17,843 nt of DNA from assembly GCA_947258465.1 (NCBI GenBank), contig CAMYIQ010000210.1, positions 1 to 17,843 on the forward strand. The letters run 5' to 3'. Positions 1 to 9,231 of the stretch are shown here, in pieces. The translations under genes were made by a program, and so were the position numbers. Numbering within the stretch: position 1 is the stretch's first letter; each line of letters opens with the position of its first letter. The DNA is from an uncultured Erythrobacter sp. GTDB lineage: Bacteria > Pseudomonadota > Alphaproteobacteria > Sphingomonadales > Sphingomonadaceae. Below the pieces are notes generated by a model that was not told the origin of the DNA, searched no databases, and was given only the letters and a program-made list of their open reading frames with translations.

Positions 1-198
1 CAACATGCGCAATGTGGTGGTCTTGCCCGCGCCATTGGGGCCGAGAATGCCGTAGATCGCGCCTTCGGGCACGGCGATATCCACGCCGTCCACCGCCAGA
101 ATGCCATCGAACCGCTTGACCAGGCCCTGGGCCTCGATAGCGAGCGGGCGAGACCCGGCAGGAGAGAGTCGCGTCATCGTGCCGGTTTCGGTATGCAT
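1..198 (-). CDS. ABC transporter ATP-binding protein, N-terminal part (runs off left edge)
   Basis: Only the first 66 codons are in the window; the gene continues beyond base 1. The reading frame gives a typical ABC ATPase opening: a beta-strand/A-loop stretch (residues about 19-40, with LVKRFDGILAVDGVDI) and then a Walker A motif GPNGAGKTT at residues 53-61, whose Lys59 would bind the ATP phosphates. The 'AVDGVD...PEGAIYGILGPNGAGKTT' wording resembles the DrrA/CcmA-like exporter ATPases that pair with ABC-2 type permeases, but Walker B and the signature motif are outside the window, so substrate and direction are unknown. Two starts are possible, ATG at 198 and ATG at 177 (Met8); neither has a clear Shine-Dalgarno sequence. 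It is divergent from queG, with 45 bases between the start codons. Confidence 0.9.
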   Translation of the reverse strand, partial: MHTETGTMTRLSPAGSRPLAIEAQGLVKRFDGILAVDGVDIAVPEGAIYGILGPNGAGKTTTLRML

Positions 199-243
199 GG
201 GCGCATGACTAACGGCTGGCAGTGAACGGGAGCACACGCAAGC

Positions 244-1293
244 GTGGTTAATGCCGAGTTGCAGGCCGATTTGCGCGGCGAAGCCCGCAGGCTGGGTTTC
301 GCCGCCTGTGGCTTTGCGTCCGCCGCGCCCGATCCGCGCCGTGCCGCGCGGTTGAAAGAATATCTCGGCCATGGCCGTCACGGCTCGATGCAATGGATGG
401 AGGCGCGCGAGCAGCAGCGCGCCTCGCCGCAAGGGCTGTGGCCCGATGCGAAGAGCGTGATCGCGCTCGGCATGAGCTATGCGCCCGATGTCGACCCGCT
501 GGCTTTGGCAAGCGACGGCGATAAAGCGCGCATTTCGGTCTATGCCCATGGGCGCGACTATCACGATGTGGTCAAGAAGGCGCTCAAGGCGCTGGCGCGA
601 TGGCTAATCGAGCGCGCACCGGACAGCGAGCTGAAGGTGTTTGTCGACACCGCGCCGGTTATGGAAAAACCGCTGGGCGAAGCGGCCGGGATCGGCTGGC
701 AGGGCAAACACACCAATCTGGTGAGCCGCGAACATGGGAGCTGGCTTTTCCTGGGGGCCGTCTATTCGACGCTCGATTTCGCCCCCGATGCGCCGGGCAC
801 GGATCGGTGCGGTTCATGCCGCGCCTGTCAGGATGCCTGTCCCACCGACGCTTTTCCATCGCCCTACCGGCTCGATGCGCGACGCTGCATTTCCTACCTC
901 ACGATCGAGCATAAGGGGCCAGTTCCGGAAGAATTCCGCGCGGCATTGGGCAACCGCATCTATGGCTGCGACGATTGCCTCGCGGTTTGTCCGTGGAACA
1001 AATTCGCACAAACGGCCCACCGGCACGCCAAGCTGGCGCCGCGCGACGAATTGCTCGCACCCGACCTCGCTGCATTCCTGCAATTCGACGATGCGGGTTT
1101 TCGCCAGTTCTTTTCCGGTTCCCCGATCAAGCGGATCGGGCGCGACCGGTTCGTGCGCAACTGCCTCTATGCGGCTGGGAACAGCGGCTCCGCCGCGCTA
1201 GAACCGTTTGTATCCCGCCTGTGTACCGACGATGATCCCACAGTTGCCGAAGCGGCTGCCTGGGCGCTGGCGCGGCTTAGCGCATCTCCTTGA
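244..1293 (+). CDS. queG: Epoxyqueuosine reductase QueG
   Basis: 349 aa, the normal length for QueG, the cobalamin-dependent iron-sulfur enzyme that reduces epoxyqueuosine to queuosine at the wobble position of GUN-anticodon tRNAs in the cytoplasm. The N-terminal DUF1730-type domain includes FVDTAPVMEKPLGEAAGIGW; Asp135 in it corresponds to the catalytic acid of the family. A two-cluster ferredoxin-like domain follows: Cys189, Cys192, Cys195 and Cys199 (CGSCRACQDACP), then CISYLTIE, then Cys242, Cys245 and Cys249 (CDDCLAVCP). The last ~30 residues resemble a HEAT-type repeat. The start is GTG at 244, with GGGAG about 11 bases upstream; no in-frame ATG lies nearby. The 3' end overlaps the convergent oxidoreductase gene by 17 bases. 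The other queuosine genes are not in the window. Confidence 0.95.
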   Translation: MVNAELQADLRGEARRLGFAACGFASAAPDPRRAARLKEYLGHGRHGSMQWMEAREQQRASPQGLWPDAKSVIALGMSYAPDVDPLALASDGDKARISVYAHGRDYHDVVKKALKALARWLIERAPDSELKVFVDTAPVMEKPLGEAAGIGWQGKHTNLVSREHGSWLFLGAVYSTLDFAPDAPGTDRCGSCRACQDACPTDAFPSPYRLDARRCISYLTIEHKGPVPEEFRAALGNRIYGCDDCLAVCPWNKFAQTAHRHAKLAPRDELLAPDLAAFLQFDDAGFRQFFSGSPIKRIGRDRFVRNCLYAAGNSGSAALEPFVSRLCTDDDPTVAEAAAWALARLSASP

Positions 1294-2503
1294 GCGGAAT
1301 ATTGCTGTCCGCCAGCAATCCCGGATCGATTTCCGCGCGGTCCATGACGAGCTTGCGTCCCTGGACGTAATCCTTGACACTGTTCACGCAGTCGAGCGCG
1401 ATTACCTGGCCCTCTTTCAGGTAGATAACGCTGAATTTCTTCGCTTCCGGGTCGCCCCGCAACACGGCCGCATCGTAGCCGGTCGCGATGCCCACTGTTT
1501 GCAGCTTCAAATCGTACTGGTTCGACCAGAACCACGGCACTGCATCGTAATCCTGCTTGTCGCCCATGATCGCCTTTACCGCGCAGCTTGCCATGTCGTT
1601 GGCATTCTGCACCGATTCGAGGCGGATGACCTTGTTTTCCGCATAGGGATTGGCGTGGCTTGCGCAGTCGCCAATGGCATAGATATCGTCCAGCGTGGTG
1701 CGCCCGTACGTGTCGACGTCGACCCCGTTCGAGCCTGCTGCCCCGGCTGCGATCAGCGGGCCGACCGAGGGGACGATGCCGATACCGGCAACGATCACGT
1801 CGCAGGCGATCTTTTCGCCGCTGTCGGTCAGCACTCCGGTCACGCGGCCATGCTCGCCCTCGATCGTCTCGACGCCGGTGGACAGCCGCAAATCGACGCC
1901 CTGCTGGCGATGATAGGCGGCATAGTAATCGGACAGTTCCGGCCCGGCCACGCGTGCCAGCACCCGGTCGAGCATCTCGACCACGGTGACCTCGCGGCCG
2001 AGCTTGCGCAGCACCGCAGCCACCTCGAGCCCGATATAGCCCGCCCCGATGATCACCGCGCGTTTCGCCCCTGCGGCAAGCTCTTCCTTGAGCAGGTCCA
2101 CATCGCGCCGCGTGCGGATATAGTGGATACCCGCATAATCGCTTCCGGGGCAGGACAGGCGCCGGGCGTCGCCGCCGCCGGCCCAGATCAGCTTGCGATA
2201 GGAAACGCGCGTATCGTCGGACAGGGCGAGTTCGTGCGCCACGGGATCGACTTCGTTGACATTGCGGCCGAGGCGCAGCTCGATACCCTTGTCGGCCCAG
2301 AACTGTTCGGGGCGTATCTGAATGCGCTCGAAGGGCTTTTCTCCGGCGAGATATTCCTTCGAGAGCGGCGGGCGCTCATAGGGAGGATTGCGGTCCCGGC
2401 TGACCATGAGGATCGAGCCCTCATGGCCATTCTGTCTCAGCGCGATGGCGGCCTGGGCACCGCCGTGCCCGGACCCCACGATAACAACGTCGAACTTTTC
2501 CAT
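1277..2503 (-). CDS. FAD-dependent oxidoreductase, ferredoxin/rubredoxin reductase type
   Basis: 408 aa, normal for the NAD(P)H-ferredoxin reductase family that passes electrons from NADH through FAD to a 2Fe-2S ferredoxin, often for cytochrome P450 or ring-hydroxylating oxygenases. An N-terminal FAD Rossmann motif is present (VVIVGSGHGG, residues 6-15), followed by the family-typical ERPPLSKEYL (43-52). The NAD-binding Rossmann motif is IIGAGYIGLE at 151-160, and a second FAD motif, DIYAIGDCASH, lies near residue 280. The C-terminal segment WFWSNQYDLKLQTVG is characteristic of this family. No ferredoxin or P450 gene is near, so the partner is unknown. I chose ATG at 2503; GTG at 2509 adds two residues. 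Neither has an obvious Shine-Dalgarno sequence. It starts 46 bases after the glutamate dehydrogenase stop with no visible terminator between, so read-through from that gene is likely. Confidence 0.9.
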   Translation of the reverse strand: MEKFDVVIVGSGHGGAQAAIALRQNGHEGSILMVSRDRNPPYERPPLSKEYLAGEKPFERIQIRPEQFWADKGIELRLGRNVNEVDPVAHELALSDDTRVSYRKLIWAGGGDARRLSCPGSDYAGIHYIRTRRDVDLLKEELAAGAKRAVIIGAGYIGLEVAAVLRKLGREVTVVEMLDRVLARVAGPELSDYYAAYHRQQGVDLRLSTGVETIEGEHGRVTGVLTDSGEKIACDVIVAGIGIVPSVGPLIAAGAAGSNGVDVDTYGRTTLDDIYAIGDCASHANPYAENKVIRLESVQNANDMASCAVKAIMGDKQDYDAVPWFWSNQYDLKLQTVGIATGYDAAVLRGDPEAKKFSVIYLKEGQVIALDCVNSVKDYVQGRKLVMDRAEIDPGLLADSNIPLKEMR

Positions 2504-2549
2504 GGTCACGCTGGCTGGCGTGAAATCGCCATCCGGTCAAGCGTACCGG

Positions 2550-5500
2550 CTACCGCCCGAGCAGATTGCGAGCCATGCTGGCGATCTGCGCCAACATCGC
2601 TGGCGCCACCGGAGACTGGCCCTGTGCGCGTGCAACCATGGCGCGGAAGCCATGCACGGCAGCAGACTGTTCCTCGGCCCATTTCGCGACGATTCCCGGC
2701 ATGTCCTTCTTGGCATCCTTGCGCCGCGCGAGACGACGCAACAACTCCAGCCGCATCTGCTGGAAATCGCGCGCCAGGCCCGACACGAGCAAGCGTTCCC
2801 ACACATCGGAGGGGCTCATGAGGGCTGCCGTCGACTGCGCCCAGTCGAGCCCGAGCCGGTGACCGACTTCGGTAAAAGCTTCGGTCAGCCCGATCGGCGG
2901 GATGCCGGTTTCGCTGGCCAGTTTGGCAAGGCCAACCGCCCCGTCGAGATCGTAGAGATGCGCGACCCGCGCGGCCAGCGGCTCCGGCGCACCGGCCGCT
3001 ACGAGTTGTTCACGCAGGCGGTCCGACTGCTGACGCGATTCGGCGGACAAAAGCTCGCCCGTCGCGTCGGCCAGCTTCGCGACTCCCTTGCCGATTTCGG
3101 CAACAAGCGCGCTGGGATCGACCTTGCCTCCCGAGGTCCGAAGCACATCCGACATCAGATTGCCCGTGGCCGCGGCGATCCGGTCGAACATCATCAGACG
3201 CGCCTTTTCGGGCATGTCCGCGACATCGACCGTGTCCCACAGGTCGGGCAGGCCGAACAGTTCCTCGACCGCGACGAAAGCGGCTGCGACCTCGCACAGT
3301 TCCGCGCCTTCCTCTTCGGAAAGTTCGAAAGGATGGATCATGCCGAGACGGTTGACGATGCGGTTGGCCAATTTGGTCGCGATGATCTCGCGGCGCAGTT
3401 GGTGCCCTGCTATCTGCGCCTTGAACTTCTTGCGCATCGGTTCGGGAAAAGCTTCGAACAACGTATCTTCGAGCAGTGTGTCCGCAGCAAGGCCGCCCCG
3501 TTCGACGGCATCCTGCAACACCAGCTTCGACGAGGACAGCAACACGGCCAGTTCCGGGCGGGTCAGGCCCTGCCCATCGGCAGCACGCCGTTGCAGCGTC
3601 TGGTCGTCGGCCAGGCCTTCGGTTCGCCGGTCGAGATTTCCGCCCGCCTCGAGCGTTTCGACGAGATGGCGCTGCGACGCCATAGCGCTTGCTCCGCCAA
3701 TCTCGGCGATCGAGAGAGCCAGTGCCTGCAGCCGATTGTCTTCGAGGACAATCCGGCCGACTTCGTCGGTCATCGATTCGAGCAGGGCGACGCGTTTGGG
3801 TTCGGACAGTTTGCCTGCGCGTTGCGCAGCCGCCAGCGCAATCTTGATATTGACCTCGTTATCCGAGCAGTCGACGCCGGCGGAATTGTCGATAAAGTCG
3901 GTGTTCGATCGACCGCCGACTTGGGCGAATTCAATGCGCCCGGCCTGCGTGATGCCGAGATTGGCCCCTTCGCCGATGACCTTTGCCCGCAGATCCTTGC
4001 CATCCACCCGCAGCGCATCGTTGGCGGGATCGCCGACCTGCACGTTGTTTTCGTGGCTCGCCTTGATGTACGTGCCGATGCCGCCGAACCAGATCAGGTC
4101 GACCGGCGCTTTCAGAATGGCCGAAATCAGCGCCTCGGGCTCGATTTCCGATTGATCGACGCCGAGCTTCGCCTGGATCGCCTTGGTCAGCTTGATGCTC
4201 TTCGCATCGCGCGGGAACACGCCGCCACCCTTGGAAATCAGCTTGCTGTCGTAATCTTCCCAGCTCGATCGCGGCAAGTCGAACAAACGCTTGCGTTCCT
4301 TCCAGCTTGCCGCCGGGTCGGGGTCGGGATCGAGGAAAATGTGGCGGTGATCGAAGGCCGCCACCAGCTTGATCGCCTTGGACAGCAGCATCCCGTTGCC
4401 GAAGACGTCGCCCGACATGTCGCCGCAGCCAACGACTTCGACGCTGTCGCTCTGCACGTCCACGCCCATTTCGAGGAAATGGCGCTGAACGCTGACCCAG
4501 GCGCCCTTGGCGGTAATGCCCATGGCCTTGTGGTCGTAGCCCTTCGAACCGCCTGAGGCGAAAGCGTCATCGAGCCAGAAGTCCCTCGATTTCGCGATTG
4601 CGTTGGCGACGTCGGAAAAGGTTGCCGTGCCCTTGTCGGCGGCGACCACGAAATAGGGGTCTTCGCCATCGGTAATGACGACGTTTTCCGGATGCACGAC
4701 CTTGTCGTCGACGATATTGTCGGTGACCGAGAGCAGCGTGCGGATGAACGTCTCGTAACTTGCGCGTCCCTCGGCCGCCCAGGCCTCGCGGTCGATGGCG
4801 GGGCTGGGGAGTTGCTTGGGATAGAACCCGCCTTTCGCCCCGGTCGGCACGATCACCGCGTTCTTGACGCGCTGGGCTTTCATGAGACCCAGGATTTCCG
4901 TGCGGAAGTCGTCGCGCCGGTCGGACCAGCGCAACCCGCCGCGCGCGACCGGGCCGCTGCGCAGATGGACGCCTTCGACGCGGCTCGAATAGACGAAGAT
5001 TTCGCGATAGGGGATAGGCTTGGGCAGGCCGGGAACCCGAGCGGAATCGATTTTGATGGCAAGCGCTTCGCCTGCGGCGGGCGCGAAAGCATTGGTGCGC
5101 AGGATCGCGTCGATCAACGAGTTGTACAAGCGCAGCAGGCGGTCGTCATTGATCGCCTTGACCTTGGCGAGGCCCCGCTTGATCGCGCTGCGCGCGTCCT
5201 CGATCGCCTTGTCGCGGCCACTACCGAAATCGGGATCGTGACGCGCGGTAAACAGGGCGATCAGCGCCCGGGTGACATCGGGTGCCGCCGCGAGAGCATC
5301 GACCACCGTATAAATGGTGAAGCCCATGCCGACTTGCCGCAGGTAACGGTAGAAGGCGCGCAGCCAATTGGCTTCGCGCGCGGACAGGCCGGCCTCGGGC
5401 ACCAATCGGTTGAAGGGGTCGTTTTCCGCTTCGCCGTTGAGCACGGAGGCGATGGCCTCCTCGATCGCATCCGACCGATCGATCAGCGCCTTGGGGTCGG

Positions 5501-7238
5501 CCCCAGGCTTCAGGTCGAGCAGGAAGTCGTGGATCGTGCCCAGCCGCCCTTCGTCGAGCACGGTCGGCATTTCGGACCGCACGTAAAAACCGAAATCCTC
5601 GAGCGCGGGGACGCCTTCGGAAAGCGGCAGGCTGCCTTCCGACTGGTATAGTTTCAGGCGCAGGCAGCCATCGATTTCGCGCTCGCAGAAATACATCCGC
5701 GCGCCCCGTACGACTTCTTCGCTTTCGAGGCTGGCACCGAGATCGTGCAGCCGCGATATATCGAGTGCGGCCTCGCGCGGGCCGAACCGGCCGCGAAAGC
5801 CGGTCGGGAAATGTTCGGCGAAGCGCATGGCCAGGCCGGCCGCGCGCGAGGGTTCTTCCCGTGTGCCGAGCTCCGCCTCGACCGCTTCGCTCCAGCCCCG
5901 CAGCAGCGTCTGCATCTGCTGTTCCAGCCGGTCCTCGCCCGGTATCGTGTCGCCATCGCGAATGTCGAAGACGAACCGGATAGTGGCAAGATTGCCCCCT
6001 TCGACTTCGAGGCTCCAGTCGAGCAGGCGCGCCGCCGCGGCCTCTTCCAGCAGTGCCTGGATCTCAAGCCGGACCTGCGTTGCGACCATGTCGCGCGGAA
6101 GCCAGACAAAGGCGAAAAGGTGCCGGGCAAGCGGAGCCTCGACCAAAGCGAGCCGGGGGCGCGGGCGGTCGACCAGGCTCATCATCGTGGTCGCGACGCG
6201 TTCGACATCGCTTTCGGAAAATCCGATCAGCAGATCGTGCGGCAGCGTCGTCAAAGCATGGACCAGGGCCTTGCCCGCGTGGCCGGTATCGTCGAAGCCG
6301 TGGCGTTCGCGCAGGGTCTCGAGTTCGCGGCGCAAGCGCGGCACATTGCGCGGCGGTGCGGCGAGCGCGGCGCTGGTCCACACGCCCGCATGCACCGAAA
6401 GCGCGATGGTCTCGCCGCCCTCCTGGATCGGCACGATGAGCAGATCGAGCGGCACGCGGCGGTGCACATTGCTGTGGTGGTTCGCCTTGATTATCAAGGG
6501 GCGACGCCTGTTGTCCCTCTTCGCGAACCACGCGAAAGCACGCTCGTAGGAAGCTTCGGCGAGAAGCTCCCTCGCGCTTTTGCGGCAGATGCCGAGTTCG
6601 TCGCGCTGCGTGCCGTCGCGATGGCGCGTGACATGGCCGAGCTGGGTGAGCATGCCCGAATTGAGCCAATCGAGCAGGTCCGCGCCTTCTTCGTCCGTAT
6701 TGCGGATGCGATCGGCATCCTGCGTCATCGCCTGTTGCAGCTTGGACCAGTCGCTGACCGCCACGCGCACATCGGCGAGGGTTTCCTTGAGGCTTTCCTG
6801 CAATTGGCGCCGCGTCTTCGCATCGACGCGCGCCGCCTCGATATAGATCATCGATTCCCAATAGGCATCGTCGGGATCGTTGTCGGGAATGCCGGTCAGC
6901 CGCCCCTTGTCATCGCGTTCGACGGGAATGACGGGGTGCACCAGCCGGTCGATCGACAGGCCCAGCGCGGCGATGGTCGCGGCTACCGAATCGACGATAA
7001 AAGGCATGTCGTCATTGACGATCGCAATGCGCGTGAGGCGGCGTTCGTCGCTGATGCTCTCGATCGCCATGGACGAGCGACCGAAAGTGCGATCCGCCGC
7101 CAGCGCGCCTACGAAGGACGCAGCATCGGCAAGCCTTGCCTTGTCGAAGGGCGTATCGCCTTTCAGCAGCGACTGGCGCATTCTTTCGGTAATGGCGTTC
7201 TGAAGCTTCTTGGGAAGCGCGGCAGTCTTCGAACCCAT
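2550..7238 (-). CDS. gdhZ: NAD-dependent glutamate dehydrogenase, large (180-kDa) class
   Basis: 1562 aa, matching the 1550-1620 aa large NAD-GDH class (GdhZ in Caulobacter, GdhB in Pseudomonas), which oxidatively deaminates L-glutamate to 2-oxoglutarate and ammonium. The N-terminal ~650 residues are the regulatory ACT-like part of this class. The catalytic core starts around 720 with RVEGVHLRSGPVARGGLRWS and contains VPTGAKGGFYPKQ, with Lys802 in the GAKGGF motif. After it come TDGEDPYFVVAADKGTATF, GGSKGYDHKAMGITAKGAW and the nucleotide-binding EVVGCGDMSGDVFGNGML. The C-terminal ~400 residues are helical, as usual. The ATG at 7238 has AAGGAG about 11-12 bases upstream, a strong start. No frameshift or missing segment is seen. 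The 179-base gap to the upstream gene probably holds its own promoter. Role: glutamate catabolism and carbon/nitrogen balance. Confidence 0.96.
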   Translation of the reverse strand: MGSKTAALPKKLQNAITERMRQSLLKGDTPFDKARLADAASFVGALAADRTFGRSSMAIESISDERRLTRIAIVNDDMPFIVDSVAATIAALGLSIDRLVHPVIPVERDDKGRLTGIPDNDPDDAYWESMIYIEAARVDAKTRRQLQESLKETLADVRVAVSDWSKLQQAMTQDADRIRNTDEEGADLLDWLNSGMLTQLGHVTRHRDGTQRDELGICRKSARELLAEASYERAFAWFAKRDNRRRPLIIKANHHSNVHRRVPLDLLIVPIQEGGETIALSVHAGVWTSAALAAPPRNVPRLRRELETLRERHGFDDTGHAGKALVHALTTLPHDLLIGFSESDVERVATTMMSLVDRPRPRLALVEAPLARHLFAFVWLPRDMVATQVRLEIQALLEEAAAARLLDWSLEVEGGNLATIRFVFDIRDGDTIPGEDRLEQQMQTLLRGWSEAVEAELGTREEPSRAAGLAMRFAEHFPTGFRGRFGPREAALDISRLHDLGASLESEEVVRGARMYFCEREIDGCLRLKLYQSEGSLPLSEGVPALEDFGFYVRSEMPTVLDEGRLGTIHDFLLDLKPGADPKALIDRSDAIEEAIASVLNGEAENDPFNRLVPEAGLSAREANWLRAFYRYLRQVGMGFTIYTVVDALAAAPDVTRALIALFTARHDPDFGSGRDKAIEDARSAIKRGLAKVKAINDDRLLRLYNSLIDAILRTNAFAPAAGEALAIKIDSARVPGLPKPIPYREIFVYSSRVEGVHLRSGPVARGGLRWSDRRDDFRTEILGLMKAQRVKNAVIVPTGAKGGFYPKQLPSPAIDREAWAAEGRASYETFIRTLLSVTDNIVDDKVVHPENVVITDGEDPYFVVAADKGTATFSDVANAIAKSRDFWLDDAFASGGSKGYDHKAMGITAKGAWVSVQRHFLEMGVDVQSDSVEVVGCGDMSGDVFGNGMLLSKAIKLVAAFDHRHIFLDPDPDPAASWKERKRLFDLPRSSWEDYDSKLISKGGGVFPRDAKSIKLTKAIQAKLGVDQSEIEPEALISAILKAPVDLIWFGGIGTYIKASHENNVQVGDPANDALRVDGKDLRAKVIGEGANLGITQAGRIEFAQVGGRSNTDFIDNSAGVDCSDNEVNIKIALAAAQRAGKLSEPKRVALLESMTDEVGRIVLEDNRLQALALSIAEIGGASAMASQRHLVETLEAGGNLDRRTEGLADDQTLQRRAADGQGLTRPELAVLLSSSKLVLQDAVERGGLAADTLLEDTLFEAFPEPMRKKFKAQIAGHQLRREIIATKLANRIVNRLGMIHPFELSEEEGAELCEVAAAFVAVEELFGLPDLWDTVDVADMPEKARLMMFDRIAAATGNLMSDVLRTSGGKVDPSALVAEIGKGVAKLADATGELLSAESRQQSDRLREQLVAAGAPEPLAARVAHLYDLDGAVGLAKLASETGIPPIGLTEAFTEVGHRLGLDWAQSTAALMSPSDVWERLLVSGLARDFQQMRLELLRRLARRKDAKKDMPGIVAKWAEEQSAAVHGFRAMVARAQGQSPVAPAMLAQIASMARNLLGR

Positions 7239-7366
7239 AAGGGGCCTCTCTCCTTGCGGCGCATGATCGTTTCCGCGCCGCGAAATATTCGAGTCGTGTG
7301 CGCCACGACCTGCGCGCCGCGCCTAGGCCTGTTGGAGACGGCTCGCAAGGTGGTGCCGCCGAGAAT

Positions 7367-7378
7367 TTGCAATTGCAA
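7367..7378. promoter_or_regulatory. 12-bp perfect palindrome upstream of the glutamate dehydrogenase gene
   Basis: TTGCAATTGCAA is a perfect 12-base palindrome in the 179-base gap between the luciferase-like gene (stop at 7418) and the glutamate dehydrogenase start (7238), about 130 bases upstream of that ATG. It is AT-rich within GC-rich DNA. It could be a regulator operator, but I cannot name a regulator. The rest of the gap shows no gene and no convincing terminator. Confidence 0.25.
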
Positions 7379-7417
7379 GCCTATGATGCGGCGAAACGCG
7401 GTGCCGTTACGGCATGC

Positions 7418-8395
7418 TCACGCGCAGAGCCGGTTCATGGCCAGCGCGAGCGAGCGGCATCGTGCCTCAGGATCGAACATGCTGCCGCCGAAGACGACCT
7501 CGTCCGCGCCCGTGCGTCCAACGAAGGCTTCTACCGCCTGCGCAGCCTGTTGCGGCGTGCCGATCGCGCTGGCTTGCCCGATATGCGCCAGCATCGCCTG
7601 CGCCGGTGCGGGCAATTGGTCGCGATATCCGCGCACTGGCGGGGGCAGTTTGCCGGGTGTGCCCGTGCGCAGGGCCACGAAGGCCTGGAGCTGGGAGGAC
7701 GCGAGATATTCGGCCTCTTCCTCGGTGTCGGCGACGAACAGGTTCATCGCGACCATTACATGCGGTTTTTCCCAATCCTCGGACGGCTGAAAGTCGCGCC
7801 GATAGAGTTCGAGCGCAGCGTCCAGGTGATCGGGCGCGAAATGGCTGGCGAAGGCATAGGGCATGCCTAGCTGCGCGGCGAGCCGGGCACCGAAGAGGCT
7901 GGAGCCCAGCATCCAGAATTCGGGTTTCGCGCCAAGCCCAGGGGTCGGGTGAATGGCCGTCTCGCCCGCCATCAACGCCATCAGTTCGGCCACGTCCTGC
8001 GGGAACATTTCGGCGGCGCGATGGAGATCCTTGCGCAAGGCGCGCTGAAGTTCCGGCCCCGCTCCGGGCGCTCGCCCGAGGCCCAGGTCCACCCGACCGG
8101 GAAACAGCGCGTCAAGCGTGCCGAACTGTTCGGCGATCTGGAACGGCGTGTGGTTGGGCAGCATGATCCCGCCCGAACCGATGCGGATGGTGGATGTCGC
8201 ATTGCCGATATGCGCGAGCACGACCGAGGTTGCCCCGCCCGCAATGCCCGCCATCGCGTGATGTTCGGCTACCCAGAAGCGCTTGCAGCCGCTTTCTTCG
8301 GCGGTTCGAGCCAGCTCGGTTGCCGCCTCGAGCGCCTCGCCGACGCTCCCGCCTTCGCGCACCGGAACTAGGTCGAGGACGGAATAATCGGTCAT
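7418..8395 (-). CDS. LLM-class flavin-dependent oxidoreductase (luciferase-family group 1)
   Basis: 325 aa, normal for the short single-component bacterial-luciferase-like proteins of the 'luciferase family oxidoreductase, group 1' type (related to E. coli YhbW). Family hallmarks read clearly: SVLDLVPVREGGS at the N-terminus, WVAEHHAM (about residues 41-48), RIGSGGIMLPNHTPFQIAEQFGTLDALFPGRVDLGLGRAPG (about 71-111) and GTPQQAAQAVEAF near the end. The fold is a TIM barrel binding FMN or a flavin supplied by a reductase; the substrate cannot be told from sequence. The start ATG overlaps the stop of the upstream TPR gene (ATGA at 8392-8395), so the two are almost certainly co-translated in one operon. 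Confidence 0.92.
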   Translation of the reverse strand: MTDYSVLDLVPVREGGSVGEALEAATELARTAEESGCKRFWVAEHHAMAGIAGGATSVVLAHIGNATSTIRIGSGGIMLPNHTPFQIAEQFGTLDALFPGRVDLGLGRAPGAGPELQRALRKDLHRAAEMFPQDVAELMALMAGETAIHPTPGLGAKPEFWMLGSSLFGARLAAQLGMPYAFASHFAPDHLDAALELYRRDFQPSEDWEKPHVMVAMNLFVADTEEEAEYLASSQLQAFVALRTGTPGKLPPPVRGYRDQLPAPAQAMLAHIGQASAIGTPQQAAQAVEAFVGRTGADEVVFGGSMFDPEARCRSLALAMNRLCA

Positions 8396-9231
8396 GATTG
8401 GAGTTGCTCCAGATAGCCGCGCGCCCGCTTGGCTTCGTCGCTGCCGGGGGCGACGAGCAGCACCGATTCGAAGCTGCGCCGGGCCTCCTGCTCGCGCCCA
8501 GACAGCGCGGCGATCACGCCCGCTTCGAGGCCCACGGCGGGATCCTGCGGTGCCAGGATCGCGGCCTGTGCAATCTGTTCGCGCGCTTCGCCCAGACGTT
8601 CGAGCCGCCGGGACAATGTGGCCGAGAGCAGCCAGGCGCGGGCATTGGCGGGATCGGTGCCGCGCGCCTTTTCCAGCGTTGCAGCGGCCTTGTCGTTGCG
8701 CTCGAGGGCCACCAGGGCGCGTGCGCGGTCGATCAGGACACTGGCGAGCAGCGGCCCATCGCCCGCCTGAGTGGCATAGGTGACGGCGCGGTCGAAGGCG
8801 ATATCGGCGATCGCCGGCTGGCCCTGGGCCATCGCCGCATTGCCGGACATGGCCGCGAGGCGCGACTGGTAGGCCGGGGCGGTCCGGGGAGCTTCGTCGG
8901 TCGCCAGATCGAATGCCCTTTGCGCTTCTGCGAATTCACCCTCGCGGACGAAGGCGATACCCAGACAATGAGCCGACTGGGCCAGCTCGAGCCGGTTGGC
9001 CGCCGTTTCGCGCCAGTTCTGTGCGTAATCCCTGGCGGCTTCGGCATCGCTGCGCGCCAGATTCACGCAATCGGCAAGCTTGGCTTGGCCCGGTGATGCG
9101 GGATCGGCCCGGTTCGGTGCCTGTTGCCGCTCGGGCCGATCGCGCAGTTCTTCAGGGAGACCGGGGAAGGCGTCCATGGACGGGTTCGGGCCGACCTGCA
9201 TCAGCAGCAGGGCGAGAGCAGAGGTGATCAT
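8392..9231 (-). CDS. Tetratricopeptide repeat protein
   Basis: 279 aa. The N-terminus MITSALALLLMQVGPN is a short hydrophobic stretch that could be a weak signal peptide or anchor. A Pro/Arg/Asp-rich linker follows (about 20-50). From about residue 70 onward there are about five degenerate 34-residue helical repeats with TPR spacing, e.g. LGIAFVREGEFAEAQRAFDLATDEAP, IDRARALVALERNDKAAATLEKARGTDP, WLLSATLSRRLERLGEAREQIAQAAILAP and GVIAALSGREQEARRSFESVLLVAP. TPR arrays bind partner proteins; no enzymatic motif is seen. The gene overlaps both neighbours by 4 bases (ATGA at 9228-9231 and 8392-8395), placing it inside a hydrolase-TPR-monooxygenase operon. Its partner is unknown. Confidence 0.88.
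   Translation of the reverse strand: MITSALALLLMQVGPNPSMDAFPGLPEELRDRPERQQAPNRADPASPGQAKLADCVNLARSDAEAARDYAQNWRETAANRLELAQSAHCLGIAFVREGEFAEAQRAFDLATDEAPRTAPAYQSRLAAMSGNAAMAQGQPAIADIAFDRAVTYATQAGDGPLLASVLIDRARALVALERNDKAAATLEKARGTDPANARAWLLSATLSRRLERLGEAREQIAQAAILAPQDPAVGLEAGVIAALSGREQEARRSFESVLLVAPGSDEAKRARGYLEQLQS

Noticed and set aside
1208..7790. Very long plus-strand open frames (537, 722 and 681 codons) opposite the oxidoreductase and glutamate dehydrogenase genes
   Set aside because: They are antisense shadows of recognised genes in GC-rich DNA, are rich in Arg/Ala/Pro/Gln low-complexity sequence and match no family.
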